Shown here piece by piece: positions 9,870-18,948 of a DNA stretch of 64,000 nt (the first letter of the stretch is position 1; the number at the start of each line of letters is the position of its first letter). The stretch comes from CAMPKL01 sp963805925 (GTDB lineage: Bacteria; Acidobacteriota; Terriglobia; Bryobacterales; UBA6623). The DNA lies in assembly GCA_963805925.1 (NCBI GenBank), contig CAWDWB010000009.1, positions 310,001 to 374,000 on the forward strand. Reading direction: 5' to 3'. Position numbers and translations under genes: made by a program. The notes beneath the pieces were generated by a model. It did not search any database. It worked only from the letters and a program-made list of their open reading frames with translations, and was not told the origin of the DNA.

Positions 9870-11846
9870 ATGCGCATTGGCAGGAAGGCCGCTGCTTGGG
9901 CCGATATCCTTGGAGTCCCGCTGTTTCTTGCCTTAAGCGTCTCAACCGCGGCGGCACAGACAGCTGACATCGCAGCGGTTACGAAGCAATTCTGCGCCGG
10001 TTGCCATAACTCCGAGACCGCCACTGCAGGTATCGACTTCGTCAGTCTCTTATCGCAAGAGCCCCTTGTTCGTCATCGGGCCACTTGGGAGCGTGTGATT
10101 GCGATCGTTGAGGCGGGACGCATGCCCCCGCCCGCCGCCCCTCAGCCCGACCAACAACAACGTGCGCTGTTGCTTACGGCCCTAAATCGAGAAGTCCGGG
10201 AATTTGACTACTCCACGATCCGCAACCCGGGTTTTGAGCCTCTCAAGCGACTGACGCACACCGAATATGACAACACGATTCGAGATTTGTTCGGCGTTCA
10301 ACTGAACCCGACTGCTCGGTTTACCGCCGAAATGTCGGGCGATAGCGGATTCGACAATGCAGCAAACACTTTGTTCTTACAGTCGTCGTTGATGGAGCGC
10401 TACATCTCAGCGGCCGAGCGGGTCGTCGAAGAAGCGCTGCCCGAAACGCCTCTCACTCACGAGCACGAGATCGCTCGCAAACGAATTTTCGTCGCTCGGC
10501 CATCCGACGATCTCAGCGACACGGCGGCGGCGCGCGCAGTATTCACGGCATGGCTGCCTCGCGTCTTCCGTAGGCCGGTTGATGACGCAGAACTCTCGCA
10601 AGCAATGGAGAAGTTCGCACACGACCGCCGTGCGGGTGAGACCTATGAACAAGCCGTCAAGGGGGTACTGGCGGCGACGCTGATCTCGCCCAAGTTTCTG
10701 CTCCGCGTCGAAGCAGCGCCGCCCGACGATACTGACTACCGCGTGAACGACTGGGAACTGGCTTCCCGGCTGTCGTACTTCCTGTGGGCAACGATGCCGG
10801 ACGAGACGTTATTTCGCCTGGCGCGGGAAGGTCGGCTGCACGAAAAGGACATACTGGCGCAGCAAGTCGAAAGGATGCTGGCTGACCCGAAAGCGGACAC
10901 GCTGGCTACCGTCTTTGCCGCGCAGTGGCTCGGCTTTGGTCAAGTCGGCAACCGCGTTCGACTTGGCCCGATTGACTACCCCTGGTGTACCGATACGTTG
11001 ATGGATGCGATGCGAGCGGAATCGTCGATGTTCTTCATGTCCCTACTCCGTGAGGACAGGCCGATCGGCGAACTCGTCAGTGCAGATTACACCTACGTCA
11101 ACGAAGAGTTGGCAAGCACGCTTTACGGCATGGACAACGTGCACGGCGAGCAGATGCGGCGCATTACGCTCTCGGACCGCAACCGCGGCGGACTGTTAGG
11201 CCAAGGCGCGATTCTTGCTGTGACTTCGAACTACAACCAGACCAGTCCGGTGAAACGCGGGCACTGGATACTCGATACTCTGCTGGGCACGCCGCCCCCT
11301 CCTCCTCCGCCTAACGCGGGCGTGTTTAAAGAGGAGGTGAGCGGCAAGAAGGATCTGACGTTCCGCGAAAAGCTAGCGATGCATTCGGCGAACGAGTCAT
11401 GCCGGTCATGCCACGCCAAGATGGATCCGCTGGGGTTCAGTCTTGAGAATTTCGACTACTTCGGTCGTTGGCGCAGCACCTACACGTTTCGTGTTCGCAT
11501 CAAAGAGCCGGACGATCCGAACGTCGACCCGGATTCGAATTTCAAGAGAGTCATCAAACAGATCGACGTCGCCGGCAGACTGCCTGACGGGACGGAGTTC
11601 GCGGGGCCTTCTGGGCTGAAGGATGCGCTCATCGCCAACCGTCATGACGACCTCGTGCGGCAGGTGACGCAAAAGATGCTCGCCTACGCTCTCGGACGTC
11701 AATTGGAATATTACGATGAACCCGCAGTAAGAAAGATCATCGCGAAATTGGGGGCACACGGCTACGGCTTCAAGACCCTGCTAATGGAAACCGTGACGAG
11801 CTACCCATTTTTGTACAAGAGGAATCCTCACGAGGAGGTCGACTAA
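9870..11846 (+). CDS. DUF1592/DUF1588/DUF1585 protein with planctomycete-type cytochrome c domain
   Basis: A 658-residue exported protein. After a signal peptide, an N-terminal haem motif (CAGCH) sits in a planctomycete-type cytochrome region. DUF1587 follows (RLTHTEYDNTIRDLFGV), then DUF1595/DUF1592 (FLLRVEAAPPDD, ELASRLSYFLWATMPD), DUF1588 (GLLGQGAILAVTSN, TPPPPPPPNAG, CRSCHAKMDPLGFSLENFD) and C-terminal DUF1585. This domain order is standard in Acidobacteria, Planctomycetes and Verrucomicrobia. The biochemical role is unproven but is associated with periplasmic electron transfer or polymer breakdown. It overlaps the DUF1552 gene by one base, the usual partner. A TATCCT hexamer 10 nt before the ATG suggests a very short leader. 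Confidence 0.92.
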   Translation: MRIGRKAAAWADILGVPLFLALSVSTAAAQTADIAAVTKQFCAGCHNSETATAGIDFVSLLSQEPLVRHRATWERVIAIVEAGRMPPPAAPQPDQQQRALLLTALNREVREFDYSTIRNPGFEPLKRLTHTEYDNTIRDLFGVQLNPTARFTAEMSGDSGFDNAANTLFLQSSLMERYISAAERVVEEALPETPLTHEHEIARKRIFVARPSDDLSDTAAARAVFTAWLPRVFRRPVDDAELSQAMEKFAHDRRAGETYEQAVKGVLAATLISPKFLLRVEAAPPDDTDYRVNDWELASRLSYFLWATMPDETLFRLAREGRLHEKDILAQQVERMLADPKADTLATVFAAQWLGFGQVGNRVRLGPIDYPWCTDTLMDAMRAESSMFFMSLLREDRPIGELVSADYTYVNEELASTLYGMDNVHGEQMRRITLSDRNRGGLLGQGAILAVTSNYNQTSPVKRGHWILDTLLGTPPPPPPPNAGVFKEEVSGKKDLTFREKLAMHSANESCRSCHAKMDPLGFSLENFDYFGRWRSTYTFRVRIKEPDDPNVDPDSNFKRVIKQIDVAGRLPDGTEFAGPSGLKDALIANRHDDLVRQVTQKMLAYALGRQLEYYDEPAVRKIIAKLGAHGYGFKTLLMETVTSYPFLYKRNPHEEVD

Positions 11847-13186
11847 TGCCCAAGAGCCTTTCACGACGCACGATGTTAAGAGCGCTAGGCGCAACAGTGT
11901 CCATTCCCTTCCTCGACGCGATGATTCCCGCTTGCCGCGCTGTGGAAGCGCCTAAAACGCGACTAGCTTACCTGTATTTCCCAAACGGCATTCCGCGCGG
12001 GGTCTGGGAACCGGAGCGCGTTGGATCCGGCGGTCGGCTAGAAAAGCTCAACGAGTGGATGAGCCCGCTGGAACCGTTCAAGGAAGACATCATCATCCCG
12101 ACGAATGTGTGGACTCCGCTCGGAAACGGACACATCAAGGGTCCCCCCACCTGGTTGACCGGGCAGGACTACGAAGAGGTTCAGATCAACGCGGGCGGCC
12201 CATCAGTCGACCAAATCGCCGCGAAGGCCATTGGAGACGAAACGCTGCTGCCGTCGCTGGAGTTGTCACTGGAAGGCGAGGGATTCATGTCCAAGTCCCT
12301 GCCTCGAAACTCGCTGTCTTGGGCTGCGGCGGATCGTCCGTTGTCGCGAGAGATTGAGCCTCGAACGGTCTTTGATCGCATGTTCCGGCCGCCGACGGGC
12401 GGGGCGTCCGACCGTTCCGTCCTCGATATGGTTTTGGCCGATGCGAAGTCTCTGCAGGCTTCGGTCGGGCGCTCTGACCAGGCGCGACTGGATCAATACT
12501 TCGACTCGATACGCGCGTTGGAGAAGCGCATTGAGTTTTCCGAGAGGAAGACGCAAGAGACCGCGGCCGACGGCGCCCTCACCGACACCTTGAAGAGGCC
12601 TGCGCCGGGCATTCCGACGAACCACGAAGAGTACGTCCACTTGATGCTCGATCTGTTGGTATTGGCATTCCAGTCGAACGCGACAAGGGTCGCGACATTC
12701 ATGCTCGATCACGGCCAGTCCAACCGCTACTTCAACTTCATACCCGGCGTCCAAGGCACCTGGCACGCCCTGTCTCACTATAAGAACGCTTCGGGACAAT
12801 CGGAAGACGATGATGGCGTCACGTCGTGGGATTCCGTAGAGCAGAAGCGCGCCATGTACGCAGCAGTGCAGCGCTGGCATCACCAGCAAGTCGCCTATTT
12901 GTTAGGGCGCATGAAAGCCGTCAGAGAGCCTGACGGCGGGACGCTGCTCGACAATTCCATGATCCTCTACGGATCGAGCCTAGGCGACGGCAACGACCAT
13001 GATGAGCACAATCTGCCCACGCTCCTGGCCGGAGGCGGAGGCGGAACGATTCGAACTGGGCGGTTGTTGGAATTTGCCGAGCCCGTCAACCTCGCCAACT
13101 TCCATTTATCCTTCCTCCAGCGACTGGGAGTGGGCCTCGACTCATTCGGCACAAGCACCGGCGTAGTCGAAGAGTTATCGGCCTGA
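11846..13186 (+). CDS. DUF1552 family Tat-exported protein
   Basis: A 446-residue protein with a twin-arginine leader (LSRRTMLRALGATVSIPFLDAM) and the DUF1552 signature LAYLYFPNGIPRGVWEP, followed by DQIAAKAIGDETLLPSLELS. Late motifs are GSSLGDGNDHDEHNLPTLLAGG and a C-terminal LANFHLSFLQRLGV. DUF1552 proteins resemble the alkaline phosphatase superfamily and are nearly always encoded with DUF1592 proteins. Here the ATG overlaps the upstream stop (TAATG). The pair is therefore probably translated together and exported folded through Tat. Function is otherwise undescribed. Confidence 0.92.
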   Translation: MPKSLSRRTMLRALGATVSIPFLDAMIPACRAVEAPKTRLAYLYFPNGIPRGVWEPERVGSGGRLEKLNEWMSPLEPFKEDIIIPTNVWTPLGNGHIKGPPTWLTGQDYEEVQINAGGPSVDQIAAKAIGDETLLPSLELSLEGEGFMSKSLPRNSLSWAAADRPLSREIEPRTVFDRMFRPPTGGASDRSVLDMVLADAKSLQASVGRSDQARLDQYFDSIRALEKRIEFSERKTQETAADGALTDTLKRPAPGIPTNHEEYVHLMLDLLVLAFQSNATRVATFMLDHGQSNRYFNFIPGVQGTWHALSHYKNASGQSEDDDGVTSWDSVEQKRAMYAAVQRWHHQQVAYLLGRMKAVREPDGGTLLDNSMILYGSSLGDGNDHDEHNLPTLLAGGGGGTIRTGRLLEFAEPVNLANFHLSFLQRLGVGLDSFGTSTGVVEELSA

Positions 13187-13234
13187 AGGATTAGGAAAAC
13201 TGCTTGCATCTCCCCGCGTCGGCGACGAACATCA

Positions 13235-13963
13235 ATGTTGATGCTGCGCCGACTTCTCCCTGCCTTAGTCCTTGTTTGTGCTGCCTGCGGCTCTTCGATG
13301 GCCTGCGATGACGCGCCCGGCTGCGTCGCCGAAGCCAGGCAGGCCGACGACGCAGGCCGCTACGACGCTGCGTACACGTCCTACACAGCAGCGATGACGT
13401 TCGTGGAAGACGCGCCAAGCCTCTACAACGCACGTGGCTCCGTGGCCTTCAAGGCCGGCAAGATGGCTGAGTCGATCGCGGACTTCGATCGCGCCATCGA
13501 GTTGGAACCAGGCTCAGCGCCCTACCACTGGCAACGCGGCATCTCCTACTACTACGCCGAGCGCTATCAGGACTGCATCAACCAGTTCGATCTGCACCGC
13601 ACTGTCAACCCCAACGACGTCGAAAATACGGCTTGGCACTTCCTGTGCGTCGCCACGCTTTCCGGAATCGAGAAGGCGCGGGAGGATTTCTTGGCCGTCA
13701 GCGGCGACGCACGCACGCCGATGCGCGAGGTCGCCCTGCTATTCCGCGGCGACGGAACGGTCGAGCAAGTCGAGGCTGCTGCGTCCGCCGACGGCTCGAA
13801 CTCGGCACACTTCTACAGCCATCTCTACCTCGGCCTCTACTACGAGACGATCCACGACAAAACGGCCGCCGCCCGCCATATTCGGGCCGCCGTCGACGAC
13901 TACCCCGCCAGCCATTACATGTGGCACGTAGCCCGAATCCACAAGCAACTCAAAGGCTATTAG
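13235..13963 (+). CDS. Exported TPR protein of unknown function
   Basis: A 242-residue protein with a signal peptide (LLPALVLVCAACGSSMA); the cysteine in CAACGS could be lipidated. The mature chain has three to four TPR-like repeats (AYTSYTAAMTFVEDAPSLYNARGSVAFKAGKMAESIADFDRAI begins the series). A Cys pair near the mature N-terminus (CDDAPGC) may form a disulfide. It follows the DUF1592/DUF1552 pair by 48 bp on the same strand and precedes mutL by 34 bp. Whether it belongs to either unit is unclear, because neither a terminator nor a strong promoter can be seen. Confidence 0.8.
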   Translation: MLMLRRLLPALVLVCAACGSSMACDDAPGCVAEARQADDAGRYDAAYTSYTAAMTFVEDAPSLYNARGSVAFKAGKMAESIADFDRAIELEPGSAPYHWQRGISYYYAERYQDCINQFDLHRTVNPNDVENTAWHFLCVATLSGIEKAREDFLAVSGDARTPMREVALLFRGDGTVEQVEAAASADGSNSAHFYSHLYLGLYYETIHDKTAAARHIRAAVDDYPASHYMWHVARIHKQLKGY

Positions 13964-13997
13964 CGCCTCGCTGCGCTAAGCTGAGGGACCGGTTTCG

Positions 13998-15971
13998 ATG
14001 GGCCTCATCCGCGTACTTCCCGACAGGGTCGCCAACCAAATTGCCGCCGGAGAAGTGGTCGAACGGCCCGCTTCCGTCGTCAAGGAACTGCTCGAAAACT
14101 CACTCGACGCAGGAGCGACCCGCGTGCGTATTGACGTCGCTTCAGGCGGCCGGCGCATGATCCGCATCGCCGACGACGGCCGCGGCATGAACGAAGACGA
14201 CGCCATGCTGGCCTTCGAACGCCACGCCACCAGCAAGCTGCGCGAGGTCGAAGACTTGATGTCGATCGATACCTTGGGCTTCCGCGGAGAAGCGCTGCCG
14301 GCAATCGGCAGCGTCTCGCGGCTCGAACTCGAAACCGGCGTTGAAGGCCAACCGATCGGCACGCGAGTCGAGGTCGGCGGCGGACGGATGCTGAAGGTCG
14401 AACAGCGTGCTCTGCCCCCCGGCACGACGATTACGGTCAAAGACCTCTTCTACAACGTCCCGGCACGCCGCAAGTTCCTGCGAACGGAAAAGACTGAGCT
14501 GGCCCATGTGGCCTCGCTGGTCACGCACTATAGCCTGGCCCACATCGACAAGAGTTTCCACCTGGCGAATGAGAACGGAACGCTCTTGCAGGTGACGCCC
14601 GTGGAGACGTTGCGCGAGCGCGTCTACCAAGTCTTCGGCTCGGACGTTCTCGACGAGTTGATCGAACTGGACCCTGTTTCTCGAGTCCTGGAGATTGCCC
14701 CTCCGGCGCCGCCGCCTTGGCGCGCTGTCGAAGAAGCGGACCTGCCGCGCGAGAAAGAAATCCATACCTTCACGCTGGAAGGTTTCGTTTCGAAGCCGCA
14801 GGTTCAGAAGCTCAACCGCAACGCAATCTACGTCTTCGTCAATGGCAGATTGATACGCGACCGGGTCATCTTGAAGGCCATCACCAGCGCCTATCACAAC
14901 ATGATGCCGCCGGGCTATTTCCCCTTCGCGTTGGTGTTCTTGGCGATGGCCCCGGAAGAAGTCGACGTCAACGTACACCCCTCGAAGACGGAGGTGCGCT
15001 TCCGGCATCAGTCGTTTGTCCACGACCTCGTGCGCGACTCGATTCGTGAGTCGCTCGTGCTGTCGAAGCCCGCCGCATCGATTCCCCTGCCCGCGTCGCC
15101 GGGCCAAACGGCGATCCGTCTGCCGTTTTCCGAGTCCACCGAGGAGATGGAGAGCGAAGCGCTACCGGGCGATGCTCCGCAACGCGTCGAAACGGCGCCC
15201 GATCCAACAGGCTTCACACCGAGCCCGCGAGCGGCCGAGACCCGCTTCGACTTTTCCCCAGGAACCTCGATTTCCGCAGCCGCTGCGGTAGAGCGGGAGT
15301 ACGAGGCGCCGCCCTCTGACGATTCGCTCGTGCCAGCCGGAACTCACTCGCGAGCGCCGCTGGTGGAGAATCGCGTGGAGACGCTAGCTGATCTGGACCA
15401 GCTTCGACCGCTGGGGCAGATTCAGAACAGCTTCATCGTCGCCGCAGGCCCAGACGGCCTGTGGTTAATTGATCAACACGTCGCGCATGAACGCATCTTG
15501 TTCGAGAAGGTGTTGCGCCAGCGCGAACGGGGCGAACCGGAGTCCCAACGGCTGCTGATGCCCCTGGTAGTCACCCTGCGACCCGGCCAGGAACACGTCT
15601 ACGGCGCCATCGAGGATGAGTTCAGGGCGAACGGCTTCGACATCGAACCTTTCGGCAATCGGACCATCGCCGTCAAAGCGACGCCGGCGGACTTATCGCC
15701 TCACGAAGCGGAAAGCCTGATCCAAGAAATTCTCGACACACCCGAGCGGGAGATGCGCGGGCTGTCGCTGCTGGACGTGCAGAAGCATATCGCGGCGACG
15801 ATCGCCTGTCACGCGGCGATCAAAGTGAACATGCCTCTCGACATGCCCAAGATGCATTGGCTGCTTGAGGAACTGACCAAGACGGAAGTGCCGATGGCAT
15901 GCCCGCACGGCCGCCCCATCGCCTTGAAGTACGGAATGAAGGACATTCTCAAAGCTTTCCACCGCATCTAA
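13998..15971 (+). CDS. mutL: DNA mismatch repair protein MutL
   Basis: A 657-residue MutL. The N-terminal GHKL ATPase holds ENSLDAGATRVRID (motif I), IADDGRGM (motif II) and TLGFRGEALPAIGSVS (motif III). The transducer domain includes VNVHPSKTEVRF. After a long variable proline/acidic linker (~residues 350-460), the C-terminal domain shows LIDQHVAHERILFE, a close match to the DQHA(x)2E(x)4E endonuclease motif of non-gamma-proteobacterial MutL with Val in place of Ala. It also carries ACHAAIK and ACPHGRP. It is thus predicted to be a nicking MutL that acts with MutS; mutS is not in this window. The stop codon interlocks with that of the convergent cytochrome gene (4-bp overlap). Confidence 0.97.
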   Translation: MGLIRVLPDRVANQIAAGEVVERPASVVKELLENSLDAGATRVRIDVASGGRRMIRIADDGRGMNEDDAMLAFERHATSKLREVEDLMSIDTLGFRGEALPAIGSVSRLELETGVEGQPIGTRVEVGGGRMLKVEQRALPPGTTITVKDLFYNVPARRKFLRTEKTELAHVASLVTHYSLAHIDKSFHLANENGTLLQVTPVETLRERVYQVFGSDVLDELIELDPVSRVLEIAPPAPPPWRAVEEADLPREKEIHTFTLEGFVSKPQVQKLNRNAIYVFVNGRLIRDRVILKAITSAYHNMMPPGYFPFALVFLAMAPEEVDVNVHPSKTEVRFRHQSFVHDLVRDSIRESLVLSKPAASIPLPASPGQTAIRLPFSESTEEMESEALPGDAPQRVETAPDPTGFTPSPRAAETRFDFSPGTSISAAAAVEREYEAPPSDDSLVPAGTHSRAPLVENRVETLADLDQLRPLGQIQNSFIVAAGPDGLWLIDQHVAHERILFEKVLRQRERGEPESQRLLMPLVVTLRPGQEHVYGAIEDEFRANGFDIEPFGNRTIAVKATPADLSPHEAESLIQEILDTPEREMRGLSLLDVQKHIAATIACHAAIKVNMPLDMPKMHWLLEELTKTEVPMACPHGRPIALKYGMKDILKAFHRI

Positions 15972-17098
15972 CGGGCATTGAGCCAGGCGACCAGATCTGC
16001 AATGTTGCTGGCGTCGAGATGCGGCCAGGTCATCCTTTGGTCCGCCATCGCCTTGCGTACCTGAGGGCCATGGCGCCAGATCCCGGCCGTCACGTCGGTC
16101 ACCGTGTAGGACTTCTTCGGCAACGGAGGAGCGACGCCGTTCTCGTGGCATTGTGCGCAGCCCTTGTCCGTGTAGAAGACTCCCCCGCGTTCGGCGTTAC
16201 CGCGTTCTTCTAGGAATCCCTCCTCGAAGAGGTACGAGAGCAATTGGGCCATCTGCCCTGGTTCGAAGTTGCGGATCGGCAGGCCAGTCTCCTTCGACCA
16301 CTCTTCCATGATCGGCCGGTGATTCCACATGGCCACGGCCAGGCCGGTGATCGTCCGATGCTCGCGTTCACTCTGGGTAAAGGACAATGCGTCAGGATCG
16401 CCATCGACAACGGAATGGCACTTGGAGCAACCCAGGTCATCGAAGACCTTCATCCCCGCCGTCGAGTCGCCCAGTTGCAGGCGTGCCGGCGTCGGCGGCA
16501 GGCTGGGCAGGTTGTAGATGTAGGCCAGCAAGTCGGCCATCTCGGTCGTCGTGAAGGTGGGCCACATCAACTCATCGATCTGCCGCTCCCGGTTCATCGT
16601 CTCGCCGTGGTTCCACATGTTCTCGAGAAACAAAATCATGTCCGATGGGGCGTGCCATTGGGCCACGCTCGGACCGATGCCCGTCGTGCCGGTGTCGACC
16701 AGGGCGTGACAGCGATAGCACTGCATATCCCGGAAGACGGCCTCGCCGCGTCGGGCATCGCCGGACGGCTCGAAATAGTGCACGGAGTAGAGATAGGCGA
16801 AAAGATCGCGCATCTGCTGATCGGAGACTTGGGGCTCGCGCTGGTTCCGCCGGGCCATCTCGGTCCACATCTCGGGGACGTGGTTCCAGACGGACGCGGC
16901 AAACGCCGCCGGAGAGAAGACTTCCGCTGTAGGCTTGGCCAGATCGGGCGCGACAGAGCCGCCGACACCCAGGACGGAATGGCAGGTCAGGCAGCCTTCA
17001 TCCCTCAGTACCGCCTGGCCGCGAAGAGAGTCGCCTGGCTGCGCCGCGAGCGACTCGACAACCGAGAGCGCTAGGAAAATTACGATGAACCAACGCAT
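15968..17098 (-). CDS. Exported tetrahaem c-type cytochrome
   Basis: A 376-residue secreted protein with a signal peptide (MRWFIVIFLALSVVESLAAQ) and four CxxCH haem motifs spread through it: CLTCH (~residue 36), CYRCH (~130), CSKCH (~228) and CAQCH (~322). Each heads a ~95-residue class I cytochrome domain, so the protein is a four-domain tandem array. It probably carries electrons in the periplasm; the donor and acceptor are unknown. It is convergent with mutL, with which it shares a CTAA stop overlap. It is not obviously in an operon with the Gfo/Idh/MocA gene, which is divergent at 17315. Confidence 0.9.
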   Translation of the reverse strand: MRWFIVIFLALSVVESLAAQPGDSLRGQAVLRDEGCLTCHSVLGVGGSVAPDLAKPTAEVFSPAAFAASVWNHVPEMWTEMARRNQREPQVSDQQMRDLFAYLYSVHYFEPSGDARRGEAVFRDMQCYRCHALVDTGTTGIGPSVAQWHAPSDMILFLENMWNHGETMNRERQIDELMWPTFTTTEMADLLAYIYNLPSLPPTPARLQLGDSTAGMKVFDDLGCSKCHSVVDGDPDALSFTQSEREHRTITGLAVAMWNHRPIMEEWSKETGLPIRNFEPGQMAQLLSYLFEEGFLEERGNAERGGVFYTDKGCAQCHENGVAPPLPKKSYTVTDVTAGIWRHGPQVRKAMADQRMTWPHLDASNIADLVAWLNAR

Positions 17099-17314
17099 GA
17101 CTAAGCACCCCGTCTCATGAGCGTCGCACGTCTGGCGCCAGTCCGATGAGTCAAATTGGGTGCTCTGATATAGCTCTCGCTGCGCCGTTTGGCCCGCATC
17201 AAGCCGGAGAGTGGGTCTTCTTGCGCTGATTCCTCTGGTCTGGCCTGGCCTTGCCGTTTCTTGGCGCAGTAGCCGCCGCGAGCGTTAACATAATTCCCGG
17301 AGGAGCAAGCTTCC

Positions 17315-18631
17315 ATGGAACGAAGGACCTTTATGAAGAATGCAGCCGGCCTTGCCGCCGCCGCCACGTCTCTCGCGCCGGCCAGCGCTCTCGGCGCGAA
17401 TGAGACCATACGCGTCGCCGTGCTGGGCGTCAATGGCCGCGGACAATCTCACATCAACGGACTGCAGCCGCTGGAGAACGTCGAAGTCACAACGCTTGTC
17501 GACCCGGATCTGGAAGTCGGGCGGAGGCGGGCCGCGGAATTCGAGAAGAAGTACGGCAAGAAGGTAAAGGTCATCCAGGACATGCGTACGGCGTTCGATG
17601 ACAAAGACATCGACGCCGTCACCATCGCCACTCCGAATCACTGGCACACGCTGGCGGCGATTTGGGCGTGCCAGGCCGGCAAAGACGTCTACGTCGAGAA
17701 GCCTTCCACGCACTGCTACAACGAGGGCCACAGCTTGATCGCCGCGGCGAAGAAGTATAACCGCATTGTTCAGCACGGCGTTCAGTTGCGCAGCTCTGAG
17801 GCAATCCAAGAGGCCGTCCAGCAGATGAACGACGGTATCATCGGCGACGTCTACATGGCCCGCGCGACCATCTTCAAATGGCGTCCTGCCCTGGAGAACT
17901 ATCCCGACTCAGAACCGCCTCCGACGCTCGATTACGACATGTGGGTGGGCCCGGGGAAATGGCGTCCGTACTCGAAGCGTCACGTGCACTACAACTGGCA
18001 CTGGACCTGGGATTTCGGCAACGGGGAGATCGGCAACCAGGGCATCCACGAGACGGACCTGTTGCGCTGGGGCCTCGGCGTCGACCAGCCGACGCGGCTC
18101 ACCTCAATGGGCGGCCGGTATCTATGGAACGACTATCGTGAAACGCCCGAACTGTTGACCACATTGATGGAGTTCGAAGACGGCGGACGCAGGAAGCAAG
18201 GCGAAATCGCGGTCCGTTTCTGGTGCTCGAACTACGAAACCAACGCCCCCGGCGCAAGCGCCTTTGAGCAGGCGAACGCCAACTTGTTCTACGGCTCCGA
18301 AGGCTACCTAGCCGTGAGCGGATACGGCAAGTATCAGTTCTACTTCGGTCGGAACAATGAGCCCGGCCCCTGCGGCAGCGCGCCGCCTATGCACTTCGAG
18401 AACTTCATCAAGGCGGTACGCAGCCGCAAGACGTCCGACCAAAACGGTCCTGTCGAACAGGCTCACATGGCTGCCGGCATGGCGCACCTGGGCAACATTA
18501 CGTACAAGCGCAACAAGGTATTGGAGTTCGATCCGAAGACCGAGCGCTTCACCAACGACGACCTGGCCAATGAAATGCTCGGGCAGCAGTACCGCAAGGG
18601 CTTCGAAGTGCCGGCGCCGGACAAAGTTTAA
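17315..18631 (+). CDS. Tat-exported Gfo/Idh/MocA family oxidoreductase
   Basis: A 438-residue protein. A twin-arginine leader (MERRTFMKNAAGLAAAATS) precedes a Rossmann NAD(P)-binding domain with RVAVLGVNGRGQSHINGL (~residue 32) and the family EKPSTH motif (~130), where the Lys is catalytic. A C-terminal alpha/beta substrate domain with HYNWHWTWDFGNGEIGNQGIHE follows. Members oxidise or isomerise sugars and inositols, and some exported forms carry tightly bound NAD(P), like glucose-fructose oxidoreductase. A strong GGAGGAGC ribosome site lies ~10 nt before the ATG. A terminator follows directly, so the gene is transcribed alone. Confidence 0.93.
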   Translation: MERRTFMKNAAGLAAAATSLAPASALGANETIRVAVLGVNGRGQSHINGLQPLENVEVTTLVDPDLEVGRRRAAEFEKKYGKKVKVIQDMRTAFDDKDIDAVTIATPNHWHTLAAIWACQAGKDVYVEKPSTHCYNEGHSLIAAAKKYNRIVQHGVQLRSSEAIQEAVQQMNDGIIGDVYMARATIFKWRPALENYPDSEPPPTLDYDMWVGPGKWRPYSKRHVHYNWHWTWDFGNGEIGNQGIHETDLLRWGLGVDQPTRLTSMGGRYLWNDYRETPELLTTLMEFEDGGRRKQGEIAVRFWCSNYETNAPGASAFEQANANLFYGSEGYLAVSGYGKYQFYFGRNNEPGPCGSAPPMHFENFIKAVRSRKTSDQNGPVEQAHMAAGMAHLGNITYKRNKVLEFDPKTERFTNDDLANEMLGQQYRKGFEVPAPDKV

Positions 18632-18660
18632 AGACCTCCTCTCATGGCTTGAGAGTTATC

Positions 18661-18690
18661 GCCTCGGGACATCGGTCCCGAGGCTTTTTT
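18661..18690 (+). terminator. Rho-independent terminator after the Gfo/Idh/MocA gene
   Basis: A perfect 10-bp stem, GCCTCGGGAC (18661-18670) with GTCCCGAGGC (18675-18684), closes a 4-nt ATCG loop and is followed by six T. This is a textbook terminator. Confidence 0.95.
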
Positions 18691-18720
18691 CGTCAAAGGG
18701 GCTACAATACAGGCCAAGCC

Positions 18721-18948
18721 ATGGCCCTATTCCGCAATTTGATTACGCGAGCCGTCCGCGAGTTCGCCTCCGACCCGGAAAATCAGGAGAAGGCCAAGAA
18801 GATGTACGCCGACGAAGTCGCACCGCGCGCCAAGGATCTTTGGCAGAAGTCCGCGCCAGACGTCAAGAAGGCCGGGCAGTCAGCATTGAAGGGGGCCGCC
18901 AAGGCGGCGGTCGAGATCAAGAAGCGCTGGCAGGAAAAAGACGGCTAA
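18721..18948 (+). CDS. Small charged helical protein, 75 aa, unknown function
   Basis: A 75-residue protein (MALFRNLITRAVREF...), rich in Lys/Ala/Glu and predicted largely helical, with a short amphipathic N-terminus and a basic tail (AAVEIKKRWQEKDG). I choose the ATG at 18721 over an in-frame start at 18649 because the earlier one would run through the terminator at 18661-18690. TACAAT at 18703-18708 provides a -10 element only 12 nt before this ATG. Its 3' end overlaps convergent pyrF by 32 bp. No family is recognised. The independent promoter and the clean boundaries suggest a real gene. Confidence 0.65.
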   Translation: MALFRNLITRAVREFASDPENQEKAKKMYADEVAPRAKDLWQKSAPDVKKAGQSALKGAAKAAVEIKKRWQEKDG

